A DNA stretch of 64,000 bases from Pedobacter lusitanus (GTDB lineage: Bacteria > Bacteroidota > Bacteroidia > Sphingobacteriales > Sphingobacteriaceae): assembly GCF_040026395.1 (NCBI RefSeq), contig NZ_CP157278.1, positions 4,960,001-5,024,000 on the forward strand. The letters are read 5' to 3'. The notes beneath the pieces were generated by a model. That model had not been told where the DNA came from. It saw nothing but the letters and a program-made list of their open reading frames with translations, and searched no databases. The translations under genes and the position numbers were made by a program. Shown here one piece after another: positions 52,601 to 61,524 of this stretch (within the stretch, counting starts at the first letter, position 1; every line of letters begins with the position of its first letter).

Positions 52601-53697
52601 GAAGGGTCGCGGGCTATTTTAAGATTCTTTAATAAATTACCCCAGGTAATCTGCTGATGATCAAAAGCATCAAGTACGGCTGGTTTTCTGATCTTCAGAT
52701 ATTCTCTGAAACTGTAATTTTTGTTTGGATAACTTCTCAGCGGGAGGAAATTTACACAATGTCCAACCAGATTATAATGACCGGTGACTGCCTGTCCGGA
52801 TGCGGGTAATCCTACTACTATATCTTTTTGTCCGCTTAAAAAATGAAGGAAGACCTCAAATGCGGCCAGAAAAGTAATTACCAGACTGCTTCCTTCGGCT
52901 TTCCCAGTTTTCTTCAGCGCGTGAATCAGTTCCTGAGAGATCTTAAAATCCAGCCGGTTGCTTTTAAATGTTCTGAGTTGCGGACGTTCATGGTCAGTTG
53001 GTATATCCAGTACTGGTATACTTTGTTCATATTCTTTTAACCAGAACTGTTCATTGATTTTGCGTTCTGCGCCTTTTGAAAACTCCAGCTGTTCAAAGGC
53101 GAAATCAGTAAGTGCAGTTGCTTCTTCTAAAACAGGACGAGTGCCATTAGCCAGTGCAGTATAGATTTTACTGATATCCTGTAAGATGATACCCAGTGAC
53201 CAGCCATCGCAGATGATATGATGTCCGGTAAAGGTAAAGTGATATTCCTGATCAGAAAGCTTTTGTAAACCGGTTTTAAACAACGGCCCGTTTAAAAGAT
53301 CAAACAGAAACATTGCATCACCATTTACATATGCGCTGATTTCTTCTTCCTGATGGTCAGCATTCAGCTCAGACAGATCTGCGAAAGACACTTCTGCCTT
53401 TACCTGATCAAAAATGAGTATTGTTGAGCCATCTCTGCTGAATGCGGATCTTAAAGCTTCATGTCTTTCTGCTACTCTTTTTATAGTATCGGCTAATAAA
53501 TCAATCCGGATATTCCCTTTGAGACGGAGTGAGACAGACTCATTGTATGCCCTGCTTGCATCATCACCACCCAGCATACAGGAAGTCCAGATTTCTATCT
53601 GGGGCTCTGTTGATGGTGCGGTGCGAATAATTTCTCCTCCGGCAAAAGGATCAAAATCAACCTGTTTATATATTATGTTTTTTGTAGAATCTATCAT
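49639..53697 (-). CDS. NRPS module C-A-PCP-TE
   Basis: About 1352 residues. Condensation domain (about 35-470) with intact HHxxxDG (second His160). Adenylation domain (about 500-985) with L-Y-T-S-G-S-T-G-K-P-K-G and G-P-T-E-C-H-V-V; its pocket residues read by alignment to GrsA are D-V-Q-Y-M-A-Q-V-V-K, close to the proline code. Carrier domain with Ser1037 in G-G-H-S-L. Type I thioesterase with Ser1167 (G-Y-S-F-G-G) and His1328. It condenses a second amino acid with the chain from the upstream protein and releases it by hydrolysis or cyclisation. A TTG at 53715 would overlap the previous gene; the ATG at 53697 begins one base after that stop. Confidence 0.93.
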   Translation of the reverse strand: MIDSTKNIIYKQVDFDPFAGGEIIRTAPSTEPQIEIWTSCMLGGDDASRAYNESVSLRLKGNIRIDLLADTIKRVAERHEALRSAFSRDGSTILIFDQVKAEVSFADLSELNADHQEEEISAYVNGDAMFLFDLLNGPLFKTGLQKLSDQEYHFTFTGHHIICDGWSLGIILQDISKIYTALANGTRPVLEEATALTDFAFEQLEFSKGAERKINEQFWLKEYEQSIPVLDIPTDHERPQLRTFKSNRLDFKISQELIHALKKTGKAEGSSLVITFLAAFEVFLHFLSGQKDIVVGLPASGQAVTGHYNLVGHCVNFLPLRSYPNKNYSFREYLKIRKPAVLDAFDHQQITWGNLLKNLKIARDPSRIPLAPVVFNVDMGLDDGVNFEQLDYKLISNPRAFESFELFINASGSEDSFVLEWSYNTQLFEEQTIRQMMAGFENIIRFITTQPDHKLKELIQSDNACFLAEPVFKRSTTVSHIKTTDFSEEIAALKGITIQSLFEKAATIFKDQTAITFQDESISYSNLDIRADNLSRAILNRAPDQQIIGISTTRGINMIVAILAILKAGKAYLPLDPTYPEIRLSQIINDSNLQFCIAGAVENKFFQQLDLQTIDFDITYSLPVQTMSNQNPNGYVLYTSGSTGKPKGVYMTQLALVNLIQWQTANSTAGSGSITLQFAPLTFDVSFQEIFCTLCSGGQLILIDDVLRLNPDSLLDKIEVKQINRIYLPFVALQFLAETAASIGKFPRALKEVMTAGEQLKITPQIEQFFRAVPGCVLYNQYGPTECHVVTQLKLTGNPSRWPALPNIGIPVYNTVIYITDENLEIVSPGDTGELCIAGASLATGYLNKPELTDEKFVMLTLPDGKQVRTYRSGDLARILPDGNIEFLGRNDDQVKIRGYRIEIGEVEAVLNRIPGIAQVVVTAKEDHNGQKRLVAYLASSNGSQDTGYVRSEIQNRLPAFMIPSVFVWVMEFPRTSSGKIDKKLLPAPDHLHSGDLSKYTAPQTATENVIVKLWEELLNVKEIGTDDNFFELGGHSLIAIQFMIQIEKANGHGLPLATLFEYPTVRTLAKLLDGQNRPTTYTSLVPIKPGGSKTPIYIVHGGGYNVLNFSGIGLHVDQEQPVFGIQAQGLDGVEEPMDNMEDIARYYIESILAQNPHGPYALAGYSFGGYVVIEMARQLKELGHEIKMLGIFDTNAKNLDFHGNDFNVFKERVKKQLPKLWWIISSLFKNPKATINYQKHIITTRLKEVLGIKTITEEESGGIYEIMRRIDKKYDIAYQAYKLAPFDEKIHLFRATDNVYFVEDFKYLGWQKYAKKGVEVHDVPGDHKTMLLAPYDKEFARTLQSVLDSVS

Positions 53698-53698
53698 T

Positions 53699-56600
53699 TT
53701 AATTATTTGACTCAACCTGAAGATATTTTTCCGGATTTTCCGGGTCTGTAATAAACCAGGCAGGATTTCCTGACTGATCTCTTCCCAGTCTGGCTCCGGG
53801 AACAGGCGGTTGAGGTACAGGGGTTATTTTTGAATTGTCAGATCCGGATAAAGCCGCAGGTGTATTTAGAGGGATCAGCCCCACTTTCATTAATTCTGCT
53901 ATACTTTCTTTAAACCGGTCAGCAATCAGTTTAATCTCATCCAGTGTATGGGCTGCAGTAAGGAAACAGGGAAAACCATCCCAGATATGAATTCCTTTAT
54001 ATCTCATTAAGGTAAACAGCAGCTCGCTGTATGGATATTCCTCTTTAAATTTAATCTTCCATAAAGAACCAAAATGGGCTGCAAATAGTGGAAGTCCCAG
54101 CTCTTCAGCAACATCGTTTAACAGACCAGCCAGATAAGCCGTATTCTTATTCAGGTTTGCCTGGAATTCAGGACCTTTAGCCTTCATGTATTCCAGACTT
54201 GCCTTGCCAGCTGCAAGGGCTAATGGATGTCTTACAAAAGTTCCGGCAAAATAAGTTACACCAACTTCAGGAAAGGAAGTGTCTCCGTATTGCCAGAAGC
54301 CACCATCCAGTGCATCCATATATTGTTTTTTCCCTGCAATGGCTCCGATGGGCAGGCCTCCTCCAATAACTTTTCCATAAGTACCCAGATCGGCTTTTAT
54401 TCCAAACAGGGCCTGTGCACCACCCTGATGTGCACGGAAACCAGTGATAACTTCATCAAAAATCAGTACGGTTTCAGATTTAAGGGTAATTTCTCTTACC
54501 TGTTTGAGGAATTCTACCGGCTGAAATTCGGGTCTCCGGCTTTGTACAGGTTCTACCAGTACAGCTGCTATTTCGTGCGCTCTTTCCCTGATAATATTTA
54601 ATGTTTCTTCTGTTCCATAATCCAGTACCAGCATGTTTTGTACGGCTTCTGGCATAATTCCCGGCGCAGCAGGGAAGCTTTTTAGTTTTTTGGTCCCTCT
54701 GATAATCACTTCATCATTGATCCCGTGATAAGAGCCGGAGAAAGCAATAATCAATGAACGCCCGGTTACTGTTCTCGCTATTCTCATTGCTCCTAATACG
54801 GCCTCAGAGCCAGTATTACAGAGTGCAGCCCTGTCAAACCCTGTAAATTCACAGATCAGCTTACTGACATCACCTGCAAGTTCGTGCTGCGGACCTATCT
54901 CATATCCTTTTTCTACCTGTTCGAGTATGGCATTTTTTAATACCGGATGCTGATAACCTAATAAGTTTGATCCAAAGCCGTTCAACGCATCTATGTACTC
55001 ATTTCCGTCAATATCCCATAAATGACTACCTGCTGATTTATTGGTAACAATGGAATAAACGATTTCTTTAGTATAAGGTTTAAACCCTGACACTACACGG
55101 GGATCTGCCATATATGATCTGTGCTTCTGTGTATAGGTTTTGCTGGCGGCGGTTTTTTGATTATAACGTGCTGTTAACTGTTCAAGGAACTGCTTTTGTT
55201 CTGGTTGTAATTCAGTGACGTTTTTTTCTATACGTGCAGTTGCTCCAAAAGGCTTTTTAATTTCTGCCAGTTCTTCTGCTGATAGCTCGGCATTTGTTTT
55301 GACTGCTGATTTTACCGGTGAGCTGCCATTGCTGAAATTTAATGGAGCAGGAGAACCACTCATCAATTCTACCTGCCGGGTTAATAATTGTAATTGCTGT
55401 GCAATTAGTCCCAAAGCGGTATCGGCAGGGGTAAAGGCAGAGGTTTGTGCAGCAGGCTGTGCATTTACAGTTGCCTGAAAAACCTGTGGTTCAGCTATAT
55501 TTTCTTTTGGTAAATTTTTGTCTATATAAGTTGCGAGCGCATCAATGGTTGCATATTCTTCATTGAGTTGTCTGAAACTGATTGGCAGGGAAAACTCTTT
55601 TTTAAATGTTAGTGCTACCTGTGTCATTAGTAATGAATCCAGGCCAATCTCAATAAAACTGCTGTCTGGAGTAACACCATCCATCTCAATTCCGGAGGCA
55701 TTTTCCAGTAAATGTTTTATCTTTTCAATCAGAGTGTCTTTCCTCATGGCAGTAAGAGTATTTGTATCTTGTTGGTTAAAATTTGTATGAGTTTTTTGTT
55801 CAGTAATGTTTTTTGGTTCAACCCAATATCTTTTCTTAAGATAACTATAGGTTGGTAAATCAACCTTTCGTCTCTGCTGACCCTGGTAGAATGATTTCCA
55901 GTCCGGATTTAAGCCTGATAACCAGGCTTTACCCAGCGCATTTAATATAGCATCATAAGAACCTGTTATTTCTTTTTTATCCAGACTTGCAATCGCAGTA
56001 AAAGAAGCTTTAGCTTCATGCTGCCAGGCCAGAGTTGTGCAGGTATTTCCAGGTCCGGTTTCAATCAATACAGGATTATCCAGTTCGAGTATAGTATCGA
56101 GCGCCGGAGAAAATTTAACCGTCTTTCTCATGTGTTCTGTCCAGTAATCCGCGCTTTGTGCTTGTGTATCAGTGAGAAACTGACCGGTTACTGTAGAGAC
56201 AACGGGTTTCTGAGGTCTGTTTAGTTTAACCTCACTGACAACCTTACTAAAGTCTTTCAGCACAGGGTCCATCATAGAAGAATGAAATGCATGGCTGGTC
56301 AGTAACTTCTTGTGCAGAATCAGTTGCTCATCCAGTTGTATCTGAAAAGCATCGATATCTTCATTTTTACCAGCTACGACACATAGTTTAGGGCTATTTA
56401 TTGCGGCCAGGGATAAAGTTTCCGGAAGGATTTTTTCAATTTCCGAAGCTGAAGTACGTACACTTAACATACTTCCTGCCGGGAGTGCACTGACCATCGT
56501 ACCGCGCGCAGCAATCAATTTAAGGCCATCTTCCAATGTGAAAATTCCGGCTAAATGTGCAGCAACATATTCTCCTATACTGTGTCCGCAAAGGATGGAA

Positions 56601-59600
56601 GGTTGTATTCCCCAGCTTATCCATAATTGCGCCAGTGCATAGGATGTAACAAATAATGCTGGTTGTGTATATTTGGTATTATTTAGTAAACCGGCATGTT
56701 CATCATCAGCTGCTGCATAAATAACTGTTCTGATATCTCTATCCAGGTACGCAGTCAGAATTGAAGCACATTTGTCGACTGCAGTTTTATATACAGGTTC
56801 GTTTATATATAATTCTGCACCCATTCCAGGATACTGGGCACCCTGACCAGGAAAAAGAAATACGGTTTCACCCGGTAGTTTTTTTAGTCTGGAAGCTGGA
56901 ATTGCGGTATCAGTCAAGGCATCAAGCAGCTCCTGTTTTGTCCCGGCAACAATAAAACTACGATGATTGAAATCAGCTCTTGTAGTTTGCAGTGTAAAGG
57001 CGGTATCAGCGAGGTTAAGTTCCTGCCGGGTTTGTAATTGTGTTTTTAAGGCCAGTTCATAATCCTGGAGGCTTTCCTGGGATTTAGCAGACCAGCTGAA
57101 CAGATTTTTTAGTCTGCCATTGTCTTGATTTACACCAGGTAAATGGTCATGCTCCTCTACGATAACGTGAACATTTGTACCACCTACTCCAAAAGAACTT
57201 ACCCCCGCTCTTCTGATATCTTTTGTATCCCAGTGTTTTAACTGGTTGTTTACATAAAAAGGAGACTCAGTAAAAGAGATATTTGGATTGGGTTTATCAA
57301 AATTAATAGAAGGCGGGATTTCTTTATGATATAATGCGAGTGTAGTTTTAATCAGACCGGCTACGCCAGCAGCAGCAGTCATGTGTCCCATATTACTTTT
57401 GATCGAACCAATTGCACAAAACTGCTGATTGGTTTGTTCACCAAATGCCTGTTTTAATCCTTCAATTTCAATAGGGTCACCCAGAGGGGTTGCAGTTCCA
57501 TGGGTCTCTACATAAGAAATAGTTGAGGGATCTACTGCTGCATCGGCTATTGCCATAGCAATTGCCGTGGCCTGTCCATCGGTACTGGGAGCAGTAAAAC
57601 TACCTTTCGCACCCCCATCATTATTTACCCCGACACCTTTGATCAGTCCATAAATTGTATCACCATCCTGTAAAGCAGCAGACAGTGTTTTTAAAAGTAC
57701 AACTCCGGCACCATCACTAAAGACAGTTCCTGTGGCCTTTTCATCAAAAGACCGGCAATGACCATCTTTACTTAACATAGCACCTTCCTGATAGATATGT
57801 CCGCTGTGAATAGGAGAGGAGATGCTTGCACCACCGGCAATAGCTACATCACATTGATTTTTTCGTAAACTTTCTACCGCCTGGGAAACTGCAAGTAATG
57901 AAGTGGAACAAGCTGAGAAAACACTAACTGCAGGCCCTTTTAAATCCAGTTCATAAGCCGTTCTGGAAGAGATATAATCCTTCTCATTAACAGTCATGAC
58001 CTGGAAACTTCCGATTTGATTAATTAAATCTGTATTTCCTGCAACGTTATGCGGAAAATAACTGTTATTTCCTGAGCCGGCAAAAACGCCGATTACTCCA
58101 TCATAAACGGCTGGCAAATGTCCGGATTTTTCCAAAACATCTCTGCTGATTTCAAGAAAAACCCTTTGCTGGGGATCCATGAGTTCTGCAAGTTTAGGGT
58201 TGATGCCAAAAAATGCAGGATCAAATAAGTCAGCATCCTTTATAATTCCTCTTGCTTTTACATATAGCGGATCATTCTTTAGCTCAGCTGGAATAGAATA
58301 ATCAAGTTCCTGATCTTTAAAAAATGTAGTAGTTTCTTCGCCATTTCGCAGTACCTGCCATAACTCTTCAATTGTATCAGCACCAGGAAATTTACCTGCC
58401 ATGCCAATAATTGCAACAGGCTGACCCGGATCTGAAGGATGTTCCTGAGTCCGTCTTTTTTTAGGCATGGCCGATGCTGCATTAATATAATTAATTAGCT
58501 GACTGATTTGTGGAAACTGATAAAGTTTGGTAATTGGTAATTCTATATGTTGTTCAGTTCTTAATAAAGCGACTGTCTTTAATGCCAGCAGGGAGTTTCC
58601 TCCCAGCTCGAAGAAATTATCATTGATTCCTACTGTATCCAATTCCAGTACCTGTATCCAGATCGCTGCAATTCTTTTTTCCAGAGCAGTCCTGGCCGGG
58701 CTGTAAAGTGCAGATAAATCTGGTCTTTTACGCTCTGGTACAGGTAATGCTTTTTTATCAATCTTACCACTGGTTGTTTTTGGGAAATCTTCCATCCAGA
58801 TAAAAGAAGATGGAATCATATAATCCGGTAAACTGGCTTCAAGTTGTTTTCTGATCAGCAGGGTATTCTTGTTTTCGTGATCAGCAATAAGATAAGCCAG
58901 CAATCTGTTCTGACCACTCAGATCTGGCTTTGCAATAACTACTGCCTGCCTGATCCCGTCAATATGATTAAGTTTTACTTCAATTTCACCCAGTTCAATC
59001 CTGTAACCTCTGATTTTAACCTGATCATCCTGTCTACCCAGAAATTCTATAGTTCCATCTGCTTCATAGCGGGCGAGGTCTCCAGTGAGATAAACACGGG
59101 TCTGTTTACCATTAACGGGAATAATTATAAACTTTTCTGCAGTTAATTCAGGTTTGTTCAGATAACCCTGGGCCAGGCTGATGCCAGAAATGCACAACTC
59201 GCCGGTTTCACCTGATTTAAGCAGGTTTCTGTCCTGGTCTAAAATATGAATTGCTGTATTGGATATTGGTGTACCTATGTTGGGTAGTAATGGCCAGTTT
59301 GCTGCTGGCCCCTGTAATTTAAGCTCACTCACCACATGACATTCTGTAGGGCCATACTGGTTGAAAAGAACACAACTTCCAAGACCCGCAAAAAAGTCTT
59401 TTACCTGTGGGGTTATTTTTAGTTGTTCACCGGCAGTAATTACTTCTTTTAAACTTTTGGGGAACTGCTTGTTTACGCTTGCAGCTTCTGCCAGAAACTG
59501 AAGAGCTACGAAAGGCAGAAAAATACGGTCAATCTGATTTTCGTCAATGAAGTTAAGCAAATTGACAGGGTCCAGTCTTAAATCATCACTGATTAATACT

Positions 59601-60283
59601 AAAGTAGCTCCTGTTGTCAGTGTAGAGAATATCTCCTGGAAAGATACATCAAAGCTGATTGGCGCAAATTGCAATGTTTTACTGCCCGGGCCGGCCACAG
59701 AGTTTTTCTGTTGCCATAAAATGAGATTAACCAGTGCAGCTTGTGTCATATACACTCCTTTCGGAGTGCCTGTAGAACCTGAAGTATACAATACATAAGC
59801 ATTCGGATTTTGTCCGGTAAGCTGACTTTGAGCCAGATGCTGTTTGGTTGAGATTTCGGCAGGTTCGTCAATATTGTTTAATAGTGTATTTAATCCGGTT
59901 GTCAGGAAAAAATCCTGATCAGTTTCCGGGCAAATACAGGTCTTGATGCCAGAATCCTTAATAATCTGTGTTAATCTTTGTTTTGGATAAGCCGGGTCTA
60001 AAGGAAGGTAAGCCCTTCCTGACTGGAGTATCGCCAGTAGGGCGATAATCATATCGGCCGATCTGGTTGTGCTTAAACCAATAATATCTTCATTTAGTGT
60101 TAATTCAGTAATTTGCTGACCTAATCTGATAACTTTCTGAAAAAGAATTTCATAAGTGATCTGCTCATGTGCTGTCGAAAGGGCCGTGAGCTGGGGGAAA
60201 TTTCTGGCTGCACTTTCAAAAAGTGTAAATACCAAAGAAACTGATTCCGGGTCAGTAAAATCCTGTTTAGTAATATTATGCAT
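53699..60283 (-). CDS. hybrid NRPS-PKS: A-PCP-KS-AT-ACP-aminotransferase
   Basis: 2194 residues. Adenylation domain (about 20-520), pocket code by alignment D-V-Q-F-I-A-Q-V-V-K, no preceding C domain, so it is a loading module. PCP Ser564 (G-G-N-S-L). Ketosynthase about 623-1040 with Cys792 (A-C-S-T-S). Acyltransferase with Ser1235 (G-H-S-I-G-E) and H-A-F-H at 1331-1334, which indicates malonyl-CoA. ACP Ser1550 (G-L-D-S-L). Class-III aminotransferase about 1718-2128 with PLP Lys1971 (G-K-V-I-G-G-G). A C-terminal tail has P-V-P-G-A-R-L-G-R-D as in McyE-type synthases. No ketoreductase is present, so the aminotransferase should convert the beta-ketone to a beta-amine, as in iturin and microcystin assembly. 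Confidence 0.93.
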   Translation of the reverse strand: MHNITKQDFTDPESVSLVFTLFESAARNFPQLTALSTAHEQITYEILFQKVIRLGQQITELTLNEDIIGLSTTRSADMIIALLAILQSGRAYLPLDPAYPKQRLTQIIKDSGIKTCICPETDQDFFLTTGLNTLLNNIDEPAEISTKQHLAQSQLTGQNPNAYVLYTSGSTGTPKGVYMTQAALVNLILWQQKNSVAGPGSKTLQFAPISFDVSFQEIFSTLTTGATLVLISDDLRLDPVNLLNFIDENQIDRIFLPFVALQFLAEAASVNKQFPKSLKEVITAGEQLKITPQVKDFFAGLGSCVLFNQYGPTECHVVSELKLQGPAANWPLLPNIGTPISNTAIHILDQDRNLLKSGETGELCISGISLAQGYLNKPELTAEKFIIIPVNGKQTRVYLTGDLARYEADGTIEFLGRQDDQVKIRGYRIELGEIEVKLNHIDGIRQAVVIAKPDLSGQNRLLAYLIADHENKNTLLIRKQLEASLPDYMIPSSFIWMEDFPKTTSGKIDKKALPVPERKRPDLSALYSPARTALEKRIAAIWIQVLELDTVGINDNFFELGGNSLLALKTVALLRTEQHIELPITKLYQFPQISQLINYINAASAMPKKRRTQEHPSDPGQPVAIIGMAGKFPGADTIEELWQVLRNGEETTTFFKDQELDYSIPAELKNDPLYVKARGIIKDADLFDPAFFGINPKLAELMDPQQRVFLEISRDVLEKSGHLPAVYDGVIGVFAGSGNNSYFPHNVAGNTDLINQIGSFQVMTVNEKDYISSRTAYELDLKGPAVSVFSACSTSLLAVSQAVESLRKNQCDVAIAGGASISSPIHSGHIYQEGAMLSKDGHCRSFDEKATGTVFSDGAGVVLLKTLSAALQDGDTIYGLIKGVGVNNDGGAKGSFTAPSTDGQATAIAMAIADAAVDPSTISYVETHGTATPLGDPIEIEGLKQAFGEQTNQQFCAIGSIKSNMGHMTAAAGVAGLIKTTLALYHKEIPPSINFDKPNPNISFTESPFYVNNQLKHWDTKDIRRAGVSSFGVGGTNVHVIVEEHDHLPGVNQDNGRLKNLFSWSAKSQESLQDYELALKTQLQTRQELNLADTAFTLQTTRADFNHRSFIVAGTKQELLDALTDTAIPASRLKKLPGETVFLFPGQGAQYPGMGAELYINEPVYKTAVDKCASILTAYLDRDIRTVIYAAADDEHAGLLNNTKYTQPALFVTSYALAQLWISWGIQPSILCGHSIGEYVAAHLAGIFTLEDGLKLIAARGTMVSALPAGSMLSVRTSASEIEKILPETLSLAAINSPKLCVVAGKNEDIDAFQIQLDEQLILHKKLLTSHAFHSSMMDPVLKDFSKVVSEVKLNRPQKPVVSTVTGQFLTDTQAQSADYWTEHMRKTVKFSPALDTILELDNPVLIETGPGNTCTTLAWQHEAKASFTAIASLDKKEITGSYDAILNALGKAWLSGLNPDWKSFYQGQQRRKVDLPTYSYLKKRYWVEPKNITEQKTHTNFNQQDTNTLTAMRKDTLIEKIKHLLENASGIEMDGVTPDSSFIEIGLDSLLMTQVALTFKKEFSLPISFRQLNEEYATIDALATYIDKNLPKENIAEPQVFQATVNAQPAAQTSAFTPADTALGLIAQQLQLLTRQVELMSGSPAPLNFSNGSSPVKSAVKTNAELSAEELAEIKKPFGATARIEKNVTELQPEQKQFLEQLTARYNQKTAASKTYTQKHRSYMADPRVVSGFKPYTKEIVYSIVTNKSAGSHLWDIDGNEYIDALNGFGSNLLGYQHPVLKNAILEQVEKGYEIGPQHELAGDVSKLICEFTGFDRAALCNTGSEAVLGAMRIARTVTGRSLIIAFSGSYHGINDEVIIRGTKKLKSFPAAPGIMPEAVQNMLVLDYGTEETLNIIRERAHEIAAVLVEPVQSRRPEFQPVEFLKQVREITLKSETVLIFDEVITGFRAHQGGAQALFGIKADLGTYGKVIGGGLPIGAIAGKKQYMDALDGGFWQYGDTSFPEVGVTYFAGTFVRHPLALAAGKASLEYMKAKGPEFQANLNKNTAYLAGLLNDVAEELGLPLFAAHFGSLWKIKFKEEYPYSELLFTLMRYKGIHIWDGFPCFLTAAHTLDEIKLIADRFKESIAELMKVGLIPLNTPAALSGSDNSKITPVPQPPVPGARLGRDQSGNPAWFITDPENPEKYLQVESNN

Positions 60284-61067
60284 TAACTTCTAATTTTTTT
60301 AACTGATCATAAATATCCTTCCTAATGAACAAACGTTTCATGGCAACAGTAGAATGCGCCAGTATATAACCGGCTTTTCTTAATTTATCACAGCTTTTTT
60401 TTATTCTGAAAAGGAAGGTTTTGTCCCTGGTATTATAAACCTCGTCAAATTCTACCAGAATGGCCTTAACATTTAATTTGTCTTCAATTATAGTATCAAT
60501 AACCTTATATTCAGCTCCTTCTATTTCTATTTTAAGCAGGTCGATATGCTGGTGATCCAATTGTTGCATTAGATTACTTAAACGGTCAACGGGGGCTTCA
60601 ATGAATTTCTTTGACTCCTTAAACAAATAAGCAGAATGGGAAGAATAGTTCTCTTTTTCGGGGTCATAAAATTTCATTGTTTTCTTTTTGTCCCAGAGGC
60701 CGACAGCAACAAATTTTATTTCTGAGAATTGTTTACTACTTATATTATATACATAAGGAGCAAGAGTTTTGTCCAGTGTTAAGGGGATCCCATAATCTAC
60801 ATAATCTTTAACCTGATTAAAGTGATTAATCCCATAAGGAGAGGGATCAAAAATAAAAACTTTGGAATCAAAAGCCATTTTAAGTTCTGTATCAAAAGAA
60901 ATGTCTTCACCGGCACCAACACAATAACAAATTGAACCTGACCCTAAGAAATGATCAGGAACCATATATCCATGTCTTACTGAGCCATAATAACTGAGAT
61001 TTTTCAATGGTTTTACGTTAGATTGATGATGAATGCCTAAAATTTTCTTAATAAATTGAGTTGCCAT
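60276..61067 (-). CDS. FkbM-family methyltransferase
   Basis: 263 residues. A class-I methyltransferase with C-V-G-A-G-E-D-I-S-F-D near residue 50 as the S-adenosylmethionine loop, F-D-P-S-P as the next acidic motif and the family signature L-L-K-I-E-I-E-G-A-E-Y near residue 185. FkbM enzymes O-methylate hydroxyls of polyketides and sugars. It overlaps the NRPS-PKS gene by 8 bases and is first in the operon, so it likely tailors the peptide-polyketide product; whether an O or N atom is methylated cannot be told. Confidence 0.88.
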   Translation of the reverse strand: MATQFIKKILGIHHQSNVKPLKNLSYYGSVRHGYMVPDHFLGSGSICYCVGAGEDISFDTELKMAFDSKVFIFDPSPYGINHFNQVKDYVDYGIPLTLDKTLAPYVYNISSKQFSEIKFVAVGLWDKKKTMKFYDPEKENYSSHSAYLFKESKKFIEAPVDRLSNLMQQLDHQHIDLLKIEIEGAEYKVIDTIIEDKLNVKAILVEFDEVYNTRDKTFLFRIKKSCDKLRKAGYILAHSTVAMKRLFIRKDIYDQLKKLEVNA

Positions 61068-61524
61068 CCTGAGCGTATTTTGAGTTTGCGTTAATTTTTA
61101 CCTCTTAATTAGTATTATGTTAATTTAAGAAAGCTAAATGATATTTTCTTAATTATTTATATAATACCAAGATGTTCCCGTGATTGCGTTTTACATGATT
61201 TTATAGATTAAAGGATTGCTTTGTGTACTGTTTTTATCTAAGAATTTAAGAATTCGTTTATTTCTGCTATTCTGAGAATAATTAACAAAGATCGTTCCTC
61301 TTCTCCCTATAAGAAATACTAGTTAATGATAACTGGTTGTCTGCCTCAGTTTAAAACATGTTGTCATTATTTTGTTACTAATTTGATCTAATGATTTGTC
61401 AGGATGAAAAAGGCTTCTTTTTATTTTTAGGGTATTATTTTCCCCAGTTAAATTCAATACTTTTGGAATCTGAAAGAAGCTGAACTTTAATCAGCTAGTA
61501 TATTCAAATCTTTGCTTGGTGCTT
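61068..61524. other. 457-base divergent intergenic region
   Basis: Between the biosynthetic operon (minus) and the TetR gene (plus). No gene is seen. It should hold both promoters; a TetR-type operator would be expected here, but no clear long palindrome was found by eye. One -7 box at 61458 is described separately. Confidence 0.5.
61458..61465 (+). promoter_or_regulatory. candidate -7 box for the TetR gene
   Basis: TACTTTTG matches TAnnTTTG, 60 bases before the ATG at 61525. No TTTG lies at the -33 distance, so support is limited. Confidence 0.3.

Noticed and set aside
54227..54601. 124-codon plus-strand frame inside the NRPS-PKS gene
   Set aside because: Antisense to the aminotransferase domain, whose motifs are intact on the minus strand.
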